A stretch of DNA of 64,000 nucleotides, taken from contig JAFLBP010000012.1 of NCBI GenBank assembly GCA_017303875.1, positions 62,001 to 126,000 on the forward strand, read 5' to 3'. Within the stretch, counting starts at the first letter, position 1. Each line of letters starts with the position of its first letter. The position numbers were made by a program, and so were the translations under genes. This stretch comes from Chitinophagales bacterium. GTDB taxonomy: Bacteria; Bacteroidota; Bacteroidia; Chitinophagales; Saprospiraceae. The notes beneath the pieces were generated by a model, which had not been told where the DNA came from, did no database searches, and saw nothing but the letters and a program-made list of their open reading frames with translations. Shown here one piece after another: positions 1 to 8,956 of this stretch.

Positions 1-757
1 TTATATCAACATCGGTACACCGATTTATGTACGCGATTATTGGGCAGATTATCAGGAAAATCCCGGACAGGCAGTTCTGAAGCTCTGTGCCGATATTGAA
101 AAAGCCTTATTGCCTTATACTTATCATATTGAAGATCAGTTGTTTGTAACCACTGCTGAGCGCTTGCTCACCTTGTTGCGCAACCGAAAGCCATTTTCAC
201 TCTGGCCTTCAGTAACGTATAAAAATACGCGGTTTTTTGAAGAAAAAGCCCTGCTCGATGCCTTTAATCAATTAGAGACGACACAAAAAGAAAGCCTGGA
301 ACAACAAAGCCGGGAATATTTTGAAGCCTTGGATAAAGCCGGCTTGCAGGATGAGGCCCTGATGCGCCCAGCTGCTGCTGCATTTTCACAAAAAGCGGCT
401 TTGCTGCTGACGGCCCTGCCAGCCTTGTTTGGCTATCTCACGGTCTGGCCGCTGTACAAGTTTGCGCAGCGTTTTACTGCCAACAAGATCAAAAAACCTG
501 AATTTAAAACCAGCGTTTACATCGGTGTTGCCGGTTTGCTGGGTCATTTGTATCTGTTGATATTTTTGTTGGCGGCTTTTTTCGTGGGTAATCCATACGC
601 GATTGCGGCTGCCATTTTGCTGCCATTATTCTGGTGGTTTGCATTTATCTGGCGCGACTGGTGGCGAATCAGTCGTGCTGCGTCTAAAGCCCTGCATCAT
701 CCTCAACGTGCCGAATTGCTGGCACAGCGGACGAGCATTCATCTTCCCTCACTTTAA
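1..757 (+). CDS. Lysophospholipid acyltransferase family protein, C-terminal part
   Basis: The reading frame is open from base 2, so the gene begins before the window; about 251 residues are visible. The first visible residues (NIGTPIYVRDYW) resemble the strand that follows the catalytic core in PlsC-type 1-acyl-sn-glycerol-3-phosphate acyltransferases. The HxxxxD catalytic motif would lie upstream of the window. Two hydrophobic stretches near the C-terminus (around visible residues 130-155 and 170-215) look like membrane segments, as in the long Bacteroidota versions of this family. Such enzymes acylate a lysophospholipid at the inner membrane during phospholipid synthesis. The gene ends 10 bases before the TTG start of the next gene. 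The family call rests on a C-terminal fragment and is moderate. Confidence 0.5.
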   Translation, partial: YINIGTPIYVRDYWADYQENPGQAVLKLCADIEKALLPYTYHIEDQLFVTTAERLLTLLRNRKPFSLWPSVTYKNTRFFEEKALLDAFNQLETTQKESLEQQSREYFEALDKAGLQDEALMRPAAAAFSQKAALLLTALPALFGYLTVWPLYKFAQRFTANKIKKPEFKTSVYIGVAGLLGHLYLLIFLLAAFFVGNPYAIAAAILLPLFWWFAFIWRDWWRISRAASKALHHPQRAELLAQRTSIHLPSL

Positions 758-767
758 ATCATATATT

Positions 768-1439
768 TTGAAAATTCCGATCTGGAAACGATGGTGGTCT
801 CATGTACGCCCGGTGGTACTGGAAGAGACAGGTTCTGATAAAAACCCCGAACTTACGGTTTTGCTGGATCAGGGGCGCCTGCAATTGCTGAGTGGCGATG
901 CGGTGTATTCCTGGGACGATCTTTACCGCAATTTTTTTATAGCCTTTGCGCAGCTGGAAATTGACAAAAGGGATATTGAGGAAGTTTTGGTGCTGGGCCT
1001 TGGTTTGGGAAGCGTGCCGTATATGCTGGAAATGAATTTCCGCCAATATTACCAATATACAGCGGTGGAATGGGACGAAACGGTGGCAGAGTTAGCAGAA
1101 AAGTACTCTTTGAGTCGCCTGGAAAGTCCGGTACAGGTAATTGTTGGCGACGCGTACACCTTTGTAGCGGTGAGCGAAGAGCAGCATGATATGATCGTGG
1201 TAGATATTTTTGAGGGAGAACTGACGCCGGAGCAGTTTGAGACATCGGAGTTCCTGGAGTTGTGCGACGACCTGTTGCGGCCGGGCGGTATACTCCTGTT
1301 TAATCGCTTGTACGGCGGAAATGTCGATAAGGATATTGCTCGTCGTTACTACGAAGAGACCTTCAAAACGGTGTTTCCCGAGGCGCAATATGTGGATACT
1401 GGCGGGAACTGGGTGCTGTACTATGAAAAACCGCAGTAA
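768..1439 (+). CDS. Spermidine-synthase-like (SAM-fold) protein
   Basis: About 223 residues. A Rossmann-type nucleotide or SAM binding core is visible: GLGLGS at residues 77-82, an acidic VEWDE at about 100-104, then VGDAY and IVVDIFEG. This order is typical of spermine/spermidine synthase-like methyltransferase folds. The start is taken as TTG at 768 (MKIPIWKRW), because the frame is open further upstream only where it overlaps the preceding gene, and the next in-frame ATG lies beyond the glycine loop. The protein is shorter than true spermidine synthases (about 280 residues) and I cannot see the full polyamine-binding site, so the substrate is unknown. Its stop abuts the stop of the convergent STAS gene with no gap. 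Confidence 0.65.
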   Translation: MKIPIWKRWWSHVRPVVLEETGSDKNPELTVLLDQGRLQLLSGDAVYSWDDLYRNFFIAFAQLEIDKRDIEEVLVLGLGLGSVPYMLEMNFRQYYQYTAVEWDETVAELAEKYSLSRLESPVQVIVGDAYTFVAVSEEQHDMIVVDIFEGELTPEQFETSEFLELCDDLLRPGGILLFNRLYGGNVDKDIARRYYEETFKTVFPEAQYVDTGGNWVLYYEKPQ

Positions 1440-1811
1440 CTATTCGCCCTTCAGCTCGCGTTCAATTTCCTCCATCATCACATAATCGATGGCTTCGCTT
1501 ACCGAAGGCACGATGCTGAGAATGGTATCGAGCTGAGAAATTTCCATGAGTTTGGTAACCATGGGGTTCAGCGGACCGGCGAGTACAAAAGAGCCGGTAT
1601 CCTTCCATAGGCGGTGCCCTGTCAAAATGGCGCTTAATCCACTGGAGTCGACAAATTTGGCGCCGCTCAAATCGAGGATAAGATTTTTAACGCCCTCCTG
1701 GCTAAAGAAGATCAACTCACTTTTCAACTGAGGGGCGATAGAAGAGTTCAGGTTTTCTTCGTTCAGGCTCAGGATGGCGAACTGATCCTGTTTGTCAATT
1801 TGATATTTCAT
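1440..1811 (-). CDS. STAS-domain anti-sigma factor antagonist
   Basis: 123 residues, the usual length of a single-domain SpoIIAA-like protein. The diagnostic DSSG motif is present at residues 55-58, preceded by a hydrophobic strand (NLILDLSG). In SpoIIAA the second serine of this motif is phosphorylated by a partner kinase/anti-sigma factor, and the unphosphorylated form binds that partner. No RsbW-like kinase or sigma factor is adjacent, so the partner is encoded elsewhere. In Bacteroidota, stand-alone STAS proteins are common and mostly uncharacterised. A -7 element sits about 60 bases upstream of the start. Confidence 0.85.
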   Translation of the reverse strand: MKYQIDKQDQFAILSLNEENLNSSIAPQLKSELIFFSQEGVKNLILDLSGAKFVDSSGLSAILTGHRLWKDTGSFVLAGPLNPMVTKLMEISQLDTILSIVPSVSEAIDYVMMEEIERELKGE

Positions 1812-1871
1812 AGAAACCTGTTTTTCAGTACTTTAGTGTGTGTAAGATTATGGGGAATCAATTTGGAAGGG

Positions 1872-1879
1872 CAAATGTA
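1872..1879 (-). promoter_or_regulatory. -7 element for the STAS gene
   Basis: Read on the minus strand this is TACATTTG, a perfect match to the Bacteroidota -7 consensus TAnnTTTG. No clear TTTG -33 element is seen at the expected distance. It would give a leader of roughly 50 bases. Confidence 0.4.
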
Positions 1880-2124
1880 AGCCTCCCTGCGGTTTTTTGT
1901 ATCGCAAGAGGGTCATTTTTTGTTTTTCAGCATGCCGACTGTCAGAATGGCATAATTTTGCAAAATGCAGCGTTTGGCATTGTTTTCGGTGAATAGGCAT
2001 TGACGCTGTATGCGATTTTGAAAAAACGGGTTTTTGTCAAAGATGTTACGGAGAATCCTGAAAAATTCAAAATAGCCCGCCGAAAAGCCCGAAATCATAC
2101 AAACGAGAACTTTGCCCCCAAACT

Positions 2125-2156
2125 TTTGTTAAATATTTCGTGCAGGGCTTGATTTG
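2125..2156 (+). promoter_or_regulatory. Putative clpC promoter
   Basis: TTTG at 2125-2128 is followed after 20 bases by TTGATTTG at 2149-2156. This matches the Bacteroidota primary sigma factor pattern (TTTG, about 19-21 bases, TAnnTTTG) with one mismatch in the -7 box. Transcription would start near 2162, about 60 bases before the clpC start codon. No CIRCE or other heat-shock operator was recognised. Confidence 0.4.
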
Positions 2157-2224
2157 TAATGCTTTTTTAGCCTAACATTGCGCAGCGTTTTTTTTGACTT
2201 AATCGAATTGAAAAATCACAGGAG

Positions 2225-4807
2225 ATGAATAATAAATTTTCCCCTGTCGTCAAACAGATCATCAACCACAGCGGGCAGGAAGCCCGGCGATTGGGGCATG
2301 ACTATATCGGCGCAGAACACCTCTTTTTGGGTATTTTGTCCGAAAAAGACTCGCTCCCCGTCCGGGTACTCGACGCCCTGCTCGTGGATATGCAGGATCT
2401 GCGCAAACGATTGGAAACCAGCATCCCCCGGTACAGCGAACATCCGCCCGCAGAAAACCTCTACGTCGGAGAATTTCCCGTTACCACCCAGGTCCAGCGC
2501 GTGCTGAAAGTTACTTTTCTGGAAGCCCGTATGATGAAATGTGAGGAGATCTTTCCTGAACACCTCATGCTTTCATTGCTGAAACACTCAGACATTCTTG
2601 CCACAAAATTTTTAAACGAGTTAGACGTGGATTACGAAACCTTTAAAAAAGAACTGGAATACGTGCGCTCGGAACAAGACCTCACGCATCCCAACATCCT
2701 CGACTCCGCCTCCAGCGAAGGCTCTGGGGAGTACGACGACGATGAAGATCGCGGTTATCGCAGTCAGCAAAAAGGACAGGCCAAAAGCCGCACGCCGGTG
2801 CTTGATAACTTCGGCCGCGATGTGACCAAACTCGCCGAGGAAAACAAACTCGACCCCATCATCGGTCGGGAAACTGAAATTGAACGCGTCAGCCAGATCC
2901 TTAGCCGCCGCAAAAAAAACAACCCCATCCTCATTGGGGAGCCGGGTGTTGGTAAAACGGCTATCGTAGAAGGGCTTGCCCTGCGTATCATCCAAAAGAA
3001 AGTCAGCCGGACGTTGTTCAACAAACGTATTGTGATGCTCGACCTGGCCGCTCTCGTGGCCGGAACCAAGTATCGCGGGCAGTTTGAAGAGCGTATCAAG
3101 GCCATCATGAATGAGCTGGAGAAAACTCGCGACGTCATCCTGTTTATCGATGAAATCCATACCATCGTGGGCGCCGGCGGCGCCACAGGTTCGCTTGATG
3201 CCTCCAATATCTTCAAACCGGCCCTCGCGCGCGGAGAACTCCAATGCATCGGCGCTTCCACACTCGACGAATACCGCCAGTACATCGAAAAAGACGGCGC
3301 CCTCGATCGCCGCTTCCAGAAAGTAATGGTTGATCCGCCAAGCCAGGAAGATACCCTGCATATCCTGAGCAATATCCAGCCCAAATACGAGGAGTTCCAC
3401 AACGTGGTCTACTCCCCGGAAGCCATCAAAGCCTGCGTGCGCCTCAGCGACCGCTACATTACCGACCGCTTCCTGCCAGATAAAGCCATCGACGTACTCG
3501 ACGAAGCAGGCGCCCGTGTGCACCTCAAAAACATCGTCGTGCCCAAGCATATTGAGGAGTTTGAAAAACAAATAGAACAACTCAAAGAAGAGAAAAACCG
3601 CGCCGTCCGCGACCAGCAATACGAAGAAGCTGCAAACCTGCGCGATACCGAAAGCAAACTCATGCGACAGCTGGAGTTCGCCAAAGTAGAGTGGGAGGAA
3701 GACAGCAAAACCCGCCGCTACCCGGTAGAGGAAGACGATATTGCTGAAGTAGTGGCCATGATGACCGGCATTCCGGTGCGTAAAGTCGGCCAAAGCGAAA
3801 GCAAAAAATTGGTCAGCATGGCCGATGACCTGAAAGGTTTAGTAATTGGTCAGGATGAAGCCATTGTAAAAATCTCCAAGGCCATTCAGCGCAACCGTGT
3901 GGGCCTGAAAGATCCGAAAAAACCTGTCGGCTCTTTCATTTTCCTCGGCCCGACCGGTGTTGGTAAAACGGAGCTTGCCCGCGCACTGGCGCGTTATCTC
4001 TTCGATTCCGAAGAGGCATTGATCCGTATCGACATGTCGGAATACATGGAGAAATTTACAGTTAGCCGCCTCATTGGCGCCCCTCCGGGCTACGTTGGCT
4101 ACGAAGAAGGCGGTCAGCTCACCGAACGCGTACGCCGCAAACCTTACTCGGTTGTGCTGCTCGATGAAATCGAAAAAGCGCACCCGGATGTATACAACAT
4201 TCTCTTGCAGGTACTCGACGACGGACAGCTCACCGATGGCCTCGGCCGCAAGGTGGATTTCAAAAACACACTGATTATTATGACTTCCAACATCGGCGTT
4301 CGCCAGTTGAAAGACTTTGGTCAGGGTGTAGGTTTCAACACCAAAGCGCGTCAGGAAGCGCAAGAAGAAAACAGCAAAGCGGTTATTCAAACCGCGCTGA
4401 AACGTACCTTCTCGCCGGAATTCCTGAACCGTATTGACGATGTGATGGTGTTCAACAGCTTAGGCCAGGAAGAAATCTTCAAGATTATCGATAATGCCCT
4501 CGGCGGACTGATGAAGCGCCTCGACAACCTCAATCTTACGCTTGACCTGTCGGAAGCTGCCAAAACTTTCGTTGCGGAAAAAGGATACGATCCGCAGTTT
4601 GGCGCCCGCCCGCTGCACCGTGCCATTCAAAAATACATTGAGGATCCCCTCGCAGAGTTTATTCTCAGTGAAAGCCCCGCAGAAGGCGCCCGCCTGATCG
4701 CAGACTTAAAAGAAGACAAGGACGGGTTGTTTATCAGCTTTGCACCTGAAAAAGTGGAAGAAAGCAAACCTTCTAAAAAGAAGGAAAGCAAGGAAACGGA
4801 CAATTAG
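2225..4807 (+). CDS. clpC: ATP-dependent Clp protease ATP-binding subunit ClpC
   Basis: 860 residues, normal for ClpC. Order of domains: N-terminal Clp repeat domain (about 1-150), an acidic, probably flexible linker (160-190), first AAA+ module with Walker A GEPGVGKT at 238-245 and Walker [11 protein letters not shown], a middle region with a UVR-like segment (about 455-490), and a second AAA+ module with GPTGVGKT and [16 protein letters not shown] loop after the second Walker B region is in the position of the ClpP-binding tripeptide. The protein unfolds substrates and feeds them to ClpP in the cytoplasm; no clpP is in this window. The C-terminal tail is rich in Lys, Glu and Ser. It is a single gene flanked by its own promoter and a strong terminator. 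Confidence 0.97.
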   Translation: MNNKFSPVVKQIINHSGQEARRLGHDYIGAEHLFLGILSEKDSLPVRVLDALLVDMQDLRKRLETSIPRYSEHPPAENLYVGEFPVTTQVQRVLKVTFLEARMMKCEEIFPEHLMLSLLKHSDILATKFLNELDVDYETFKKELEYVRSEQDLTHPNILDSASSEGSGEYDDDEDRGYRSQQKGQAKSRTPVLDNFGRDVTKLAEENKLDPIIGRETEIERVSQILSRRKKNNPILIGEPGVGKTAIVEGLALRIIQKKVSRTLFNKRIVMLDLAALVAGTKYRGQFEERIKAIMNELEKTRDVILFIDEIHTIVGAGGATGSLDASNIFKPALARGELQCIGASTLDEYRQYIEKDGALDRRFQKVMVDPPSQEDTLHILSNIQPKYEEFHNVVYSPEAIKACVRLSDRYITDRFLPDKAIDVLDEAGARVHLKNIVVPKHIEEFEKQIEQLKEEKNRAVRDQQYEEAANLRDTESKLMRQLEFAKVEWEEDSKTRRYPVEEDDIAEVVAMMTGIPVRKVGQSESKKLVSMADDLKGLVIGQDEAIVKISKAIQRNRVGLKDPKKPVGSFIFLGPTGVGKTELARALARYLFDSEEALIRIDMSEYMEKFTVSRLIGAPPGYVGYEEGGQLTERVRRKPYSVVLLDEIEKAHPDVYNILLQVLDDGQLTDGLGRKVDFKNTLIIMTSNIGVRQLKDFGQGVGFNTKARQEAQEENSKAVIQTALKRTFSPEFLNRIDDVMVFNSLGQEEIFKIIDNALGGLMKRLDNLNLTLDLSEAAKTFVAEKGYDPQFGARPLHRAIQKYIEDPLAEFILSESPAEGARLIADLKEDKDGLFISFAPEKVEESKPSKKKESKETDN

Positions 4808-4844
4808 TGCTTGATGCACGTTGGTTAAAAGCCGTACGTGCTAT

Positions 4845-4893
4845 AAAAAAGTCGCCCCCAGGTACAATTGCTGTACTTGGGGGCGCTTTTTTT
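4845..4893. terminator. Bidirectional intrinsic terminator
   Basis: A 14-base stem (4853-4866 with 4872-4885, one G-T pair, 5-base loop) is followed by a T-run at 4887-4893 on the plus strand. It is preceded by an A-run at 4845-4850, which gives a T-run on the minus strand. It lies between convergent clpC and the LysE-type gene and can end both transcripts. Confidence 0.9.
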
Positions 4894-4926
4894 GAACAAG
4901 CCTTAGTTCAGGTATTGGGAGCTGTT

Positions 4927-5541
4927 TTATTTTGAAAAAATCTGCCACAGCGTAATGGCGGTCAGGCCAAGAAAGATCACGCCGATAATTTTATTGGCGT
5001 AAACGGAAAAGGATGCTGAATTGCGAATCAGGTAACCGGCTAACCAGACATACATGCTGAGGCTGATCATGGTTCCGATGGTGACGCCGCCCGAAAAAAG
5101 CAACATTTCCATGGTTTTACTCATGGGGTAGCCCCACAAACGCAGCCAACCACAATAGGTGAACCAATACGGGATTGCAAGCAAATTAAACACGCTGATC
5201 ATTACGCCTGCGCCAAACAGCTTCCAACCCTTGCCGTCTTTGATTTTGGCCCCTTTGGTCATGGGGCCGGCGAAGAATAACAAATACACCCCAAGGACAA
5301 GAAACAGCCCCATGGCAATCCATTGTAAAGGACGTTCAATTTCCTGGTGCGCCAAAAACCAGTCGCTCATCGCAGCAGCAAACCAGGCCTGAAAAAATTC
5401 TGCAAATGCCGCTCCGGCGGCGAGGAAGAGGGCCGCACGGGCGCCGCGCTGGATGGTGGTGTGGGAAACGGAAAGGCTGATTAGTCCGGGTGGAATAGAA
5501 CCCATCATACTCAAAACAAGTCCGGCAAGCCAATAAATCAT
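4927..5541 (-). CDS. LysE/RhtB family transporter
   Basis: About 204 residues with five to six hydrophobic segments, the size and layout of LysE-type amino-acid or metabolite exporters of the inner membrane. The N-terminal region has the conserved SIPPGLISLSV pattern typical of the family (family pattern: GPxxxxxxxxxxxxG). The start is taken at the second Met of MLMIYWLAG; the first lies 6 bases upstream at 5547. The substrate cannot be told from sequence. It stands alone, convergent with clpC and divergent from a glycosyltransferase. A -7 element (TACCTTTG on the minus strand) is just upstream. Confidence 0.85.
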   Translation of the reverse strand: MIYWLAGLVLSMMGSIPPGLISLSVSHTTIQRGARAALFLAAGAAFAEFFQAWFAAAMSDWFLAHQEIERPLQWIAMGLFLVLGVYLLFFAGPMTKGAKIKDGKGWKLFGAGVMISVFNLLAIPYWFTYCGWLRLWGYPMSKTMEMLLFSGGVTIGTMISLSMYVWLAGYLIRNSASFSVYANKIIGVIFLGLTAITLWQIFSK

Positions 5542-5566
5542 AAGCACAGTTTTTTTTAATCCGGGC

Positions 5567-5574
5567 CAAAGGTA
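5567..5574 (-). promoter_or_regulatory. -7 element for the LysE-type gene
   Basis: Minus-strand TACCTTTG, a perfect TAnnTTTG match, 26 bases before the start codon. No good -33 TTTG is seen. Confidence 0.4.
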
Positions 5575-5604
5575 GCGATATTTGCCCCTCGACTTTTTGA
5601 ACTT

Positions 5605-6381
5605 ATGTCACACAAACCCTTGTTCAGTATCATTACAGTGGTGTTCAATGGCGAACAGCTGCTTCCCGGCACGGTGGAAAGCGTGCTGTCTCAGGATTTC
5701 TCAGACTATGAGTACTGGATTATCGACGGTGCTTCGAAGGATGGTACAGTTGCGCTGATTGAGTCGTATGCGGCCCAAAATCCGCAAATTCACTGGCTCA
5801 GCGAGCGCGATAAGGGTTTGTATGATGCCATGAACAAGGGCCTGGCGCGCGCAAAGGGCGAATTCGTCTGGTTTCTCAATGCCGGCGACCACCTGCATGC
5901 TCCCGATACGTTTCGCCGGGCTGCTGCGATGGTCGGGCCGCAAACGGATGTATTATACGGGGAAACCCTGCTTGTTGATGATGCCCGCACGCCGCAAGGC
6001 ACGATGAGTGAACTCAGTACCCGCAGCCTCCCGCAGCAACTGCATTGGCGGGATTTTCTGCGCGGCATGCTGGTGGTACACCAGTCGTTTGTGCCGCGTA
6101 CCGCACTTGCTGCCCCTTACATAGACGGTAATCTTTGTGCGGATTACGATTGGTGTATCAGGATATTAAAGAAAAGTCGGGAAACGGTAAATACCCGAAT
6201 AATTCTGACAAATTACCTGATGGGTGGTTTGTCGAAGCAGAAGCACCGCCAAAGTCTGAAAGATCGCTTTGCGGTCATGCGTAAGCACTACGGACTAATA
6301 CCGACCCTCCTGGCGCACGGCTTTATTGTGTTACGCGCTATTGGGCATAAAATTACGCGATTTGGGAAAAGTGATTATTGA
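5605..6381 (+). CDS. Family 2 glycosyltransferase
   Basis: 258 residues. The GT-A fold start is clear: FSIITVVFNGEQLL at 7-20, then SVLSQDF and WIIDGASKDGT, the nucleotide-sugar-binding strand and loop of GT2 enzymes. FLNAGD, near residue 92, occupies the DxD position with Asp in the usual metal-binding place. The protein has no membrane segment and is expected to work in the cytoplasm on a lipid- or glycan-linked acceptor. It resembles WcaA/WcaE-type colanic or capsule transferases, but no other glycan genes are nearby, so the product is unknown. ATG at 5605 is the natural start. Confidence 0.88.
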   Translation: MSHKPLFSIITVVFNGEQLLPGTVESVLSQDFSDYEYWIIDGASKDGTVALIESYAAQNPQIHWLSERDKGLYDAMNKGLARAKGEFVWFLNAGDHLHAPDTFRRAAAMVGPQTDVLYGETLLVDDARTPQGTMSELSTRSLPQQLHWRDFLRGMLVVHQSFVPRTALAAPYIDGNLCADYDWCIRILKKSRETVNTRIILTNYLMGGLSKQKHRQSLKDRFAVMRKHYGLIPTLLAHGFIVLRAIGHKITRFGKSDY

Positions 6382-6470
6382 AGTGTATTGCTATGTACTT
6401 CATTCAGTTACAGGGGGCTGAAGGCACGCGCCTCAATAGTCGTGTCATCAAGCAATAAGACTGATCTTGT

Positions 6471-6515
6471 AAACAAACAAAAACGGGTTGCTTCGATGAT
6501 TCGAAGCAACCCGTT
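6471..6515 (-). terminator. Intrinsic terminator after the PpiD-like gene
   Basis: A perfect 15-base stem (6482-6496 with 6501-6515, 4-base loop) is followed on the minus strand by a T-rich tract (TTTTGTTTGTTT). It lies 25 bases after the stop of the minus-strand foldase gene and between it and the convergent glycosyltransferase, so it may serve both. Confidence 0.85.
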
Positions 6516-6539
6516 CTATTTAATCAGCGCGGTTCAGGA

Positions 6540-8654
6540 TCAGAAGAACGTACCGCGGCTGTCTTTGATGTCTGCCTGTTTTTTCAGTGCATTAATCAGG
6601 TTCATGCGTACTGCACTGGCAGCTGCCGAACGGGCCTGATTGCGCGGCAGCGTCATATCTGCCGGAAGTGCATTGGGCGATTGAATATCGGTGATTGGCG
6701 ATACTACATAAACGCCGCTGTTGCCGGAGATAGGGGCGCTGATAGCGCCTTTTTGCATGCTGAAAATGGTACCAACCACACGGGCCTCGCTACCACCAGA
6801 TTGCATGGAAGATCCGCGGGCGGTATCCACACGCGTCTGATATTGAGCTGCCAGGGCTGCCAGATCGGATACATTCTGGATTTTACCCTTCATGTATTCG
6901 CCTTTTTTCTGGTTTTTCACTTTCAGATCGGCTTCCGGATTGGCTTTGAGAGAAGCAATATCTGCCTTGCCTTTTTCGGAAATACCTTTAAGGCCGGCTA
7001 CAACATATTTGCTATCATAAACGCCACCGGAAAGGTTGCGGAAAATGAAGAGTTCTTTGCTGACAGCGCCCACTTTCGTTTTCGGATCGAAGGCCCAACG
7101 GATCACGTTGCGCACATCATTGCCGGCGCCAAGCTGGTCGATGATATGATCTGCTGCCGATACCGGACGGGAGATACTCATCGTGAGGCCGCTTTCTTCA
7201 GCCAGTTTTTTCAGGTCATCTACGTTTTTGGCGCGTTGCACCAGCGATTCAGCGCGTTCTTTTCCGGCGCGTTGAGTAGCTTTGCTGGGCACACAGGGCG
7301 TAGAGAGGAACTGCGTTTTAACGGCTGGTTCATTTTTGATGAACTTTTTGCCGGTTATTTCGAGCAAGTGCCAGCCAAACTGCGTATTAACAAGGTACAT
7401 CTTGTTAACCTCGCCAGTGTTGAAGCAAACTTCATTGAATTCAGGAACCATAACGCCTTCGCTGAACCAGCCGAGGTCGCCTCCTTTGGAAGCAGAACCG
7501 CCATCTTCGCTGTTTTTGGTAGCGAGCGAGTCGAAACGCGCTTTGCCGGAAGCGATCACTGTTTTGAAGCTGTCGAGTTTCATTTTTGCTTCCGGGCCGC
7601 CTTTGATCAGGATGTGGCGGGCGCGAACAGAATCAGGCAGTACTTTGCGGTCGCTGATTTTTGCAATTACCCAGTTGCCACCATCAAGATAAGGACCTAC
7701 AACGCTGCCTACGGGGCGATTGACGAGTGAGTCGGCAACTACAGCCGGAAGTGCGGCTTTAGCCGTAAAACGGCTGTTGTAAGTGCCGCCATTCTGAAGC
7801 ATGAATACCGAGTCGCTGCTTGCAGTGCGGAAGTCATTTACCAGTTTGGCCACACCATCGCGGGACGCAAAAGAGTCGGCCGCAGTAGGTGCTACATTGA
7901 TCGCAACGAAAGCGATGGTGCGCATTTCGTTGGGCTGATCGTAGAGTTTGGGATTGTTTTTCAGGAAGCTCTCGTAGTCGGAATCGCTTACGGGTGCTTC
8001 GCTGTCTGCAATTTTTTCATAAGGAATACGAACATACTGGAAATCAATACGTTCGTTGCCTTCTTTGAAGGTCACTTCGCCCAACCAGGTCGGGGTATAA
8101 ATCCCTTTGGTAACGAGGTTGGTGAACTTGTCTTCCAGACGGCGTGTCACCACCTCTTTTTCCTGCTCTACCCAGGTAGAGAGGAAGGGGTAGTTGGCCT
8201 GGTCAACGAGCTGATCGGCATCGATGGCAGCTTTTACGCTGTTGAGGTATTGCATATTCACCTGGCCGCCTTCGCTGTAACGCTCCCGGATGATCGGGCT
8301 GAGGGTTGCAGGATTGCCGAACTGAAGTTCGCGCAATTCATCGCGGGAGACACCGATACCGATTGCCTCTGCAATGTTTTTGAACAGTGATTGTTTTACA
8401 AAGTATTCCCAGGCCTGCTGACGTGCCTGGTAAACGTTGTCGCCATCGGCGTTCGGATAAATCAGACCCTGATAGCGCTCGAAATCATTGCGGCTGATTA
8501 CTTCTCCATTTACCTTGCCGAGCGTGTTCATGTCGCCGGCAGCATTGCGCTGCGCGTTGGAGAAATACTCCATGAGCAGGAAGCCACCAAGGGCAAGCAT
8601 CATCATCACGATGAGGATCCATCCATTCTTACGAATCGTCCCAATTAAAGCCAT
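6540..8654 (-). CDS. PpiD-like peptidyl-prolyl isomerase / SurA N-domain protein
   Basis: 704 residues. A single N-terminal membrane anchor (about 11-30, ILIVMMMLALGGFLLMEYF) follows a short basic cytoplasmic tail. Then come a SurA-like N-terminal chaperone region with the NGEVISRNDF pattern, a parvulin domain (about residues 345-440, beginning VRARHILIKGG and containing the GGDLGWF loop), and a long C-terminal region. This is the architecture of PpiD, an inner-membrane-anchored periplasmic foldase for proteins emerging from the Sec translocon. The length fits Bacteroidota PpiD homologues (about 700). It is a single-gene unit ending at a strong terminator. A perfect minus-strand -7 box (TACCTTTG) lies at 8723-8730, about 70 bases upstream. 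Confidence 0.9.
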   Translation of the reverse strand: MALIGTIRKNGWILIVMMMLALGGFLLMEYFSNAQRNAAGDMNTLGKVNGEVISRNDFERYQGLIYPNADGDNVYQARQQAWEYFVKQSLFKNIAEAIGIGVSRDELRELQFGNPATLSPIIRERYSEGGQVNMQYLNSVKAAIDADQLVDQANYPFLSTWVEQEKEVVTRRLEDKFTNLVTKGIYTPTWLGEVTFKEGNERIDFQYVRIPYEKIADSEAPVSDSDYESFLKNNPKLYDQPNEMRTIAFVAINVAPTAADSFASRDGVAKLVNDFRTASSDSVFMLQNGGTYNSRFTAKAALPAVVADSLVNRPVGSVVGPYLDGGNWVIAKISDRKVLPDSVRARHILIKGGPEAKMKLDSFKTVIASGKARFDSLATKNSEDGGSASKGGDLGWFSEGVMVPEFNEVCFNTGEVNKMYLVNTQFGWHLLEITGKKFIKNEPAVKTQFLSTPCVPSKATQRAGKERAESLVQRAKNVDDLKKLAEESGLTMSISRPVSAADHIIDQLGAGNDVRNVIRWAFDPKTKVGAVSKELFIFRNLSGGVYDSKYVVAGLKGISEKGKADIASLKANPEADLKVKNQKKGEYMKGKIQNVSDLAALAAQYQTRVDTARGSSMQSGGSEARVVGTIFSMQKGAISAPISGNSGVYVVSPITDIQSPNALPADMTLPRNQARSAAASAVRMNLINALKKQADIKDSRGTFF

Positions 8655-8722
8655 TTGTGCTGTAACGGTTTGAAAATCAAGTTTTTAAAAGAAATACGGT
8701 ATGCTTTCAAAAAAAGCAGACG

Positions 8723-8730
8723 CAAAGGTA
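8723..8730 (-). promoter_or_regulatory. -7 element for the PpiD-like gene
   Basis: Minus-strand TACCTTTG matches TAnnTTTG exactly. A TTTG lies upstream but with only 13 bases between, shorter than expected, so the -33 part is uncertain. Confidence 0.35.
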
Positions 8731-8882
8731 ATGCATTGAATGCCAAAAAAAGAAGAAAATTTTGTTTTGTTTCAATGTCGTGAAGCTTCCACTTTCAATA
8801 ATAGGGCCAAACATGGCTTCTGTAAAGTGCATTTGGGATAGCCCATTTACTGTGTCTACTCAAAACCACCTGAATAAGTTCT

Positions 8883-8922
8883 AAAAAGGCCCAGATCCGA
8901 ACCTTTGTTCGAATCCAGGCCT
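8883..8922 (-). terminator. Intrinsic terminator after the Cys-repeat protein gene
   Basis: A 15-position stem (8887-8901 with 8908-8922) pairs fully only on the minus strand, where its three non-Watson-Crick positions become G-U pairs, and a run of five T follows. It ends the gene stopping at 8957. The rest of the 302-base gap 8655-8956 holds only the foldase promoter region. Confidence 0.7.
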
Positions 8923-8956
8923 AAAAGGAGCGTCTGAACTAACTGTGCGAGTTAGC

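Larger units (their letters stand above)
1812..2224. other. Divergent intergenic region between STAS gene and clpC
   Basis: 413 bases without a convincing gene. It holds a putative minus-strand promoter near 1872-1879 and a plus-strand promoter near 2125-2156. A 61-codon open frame on the minus strand (1913-2098) has no recognisable features and is not called. Confidence 0.6.

Noticed and set aside
2621..3793. 390-codon frame antisense to clpC
   Set aside because: It mirrors ClpC codons on the other strand, with no domain and no start context.
6681..7730. 349-codon frame antisense to the PpiD-like gene
   Set aside because: Shadow of a confirmed coding region.
8887..8922. tRNA T-arm (TTCGAATCC)
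   Set aside because: No acceptor stem, D-arm or anticodon arm can be drawn around it; the sequence is one arm of the terminator hairpin.
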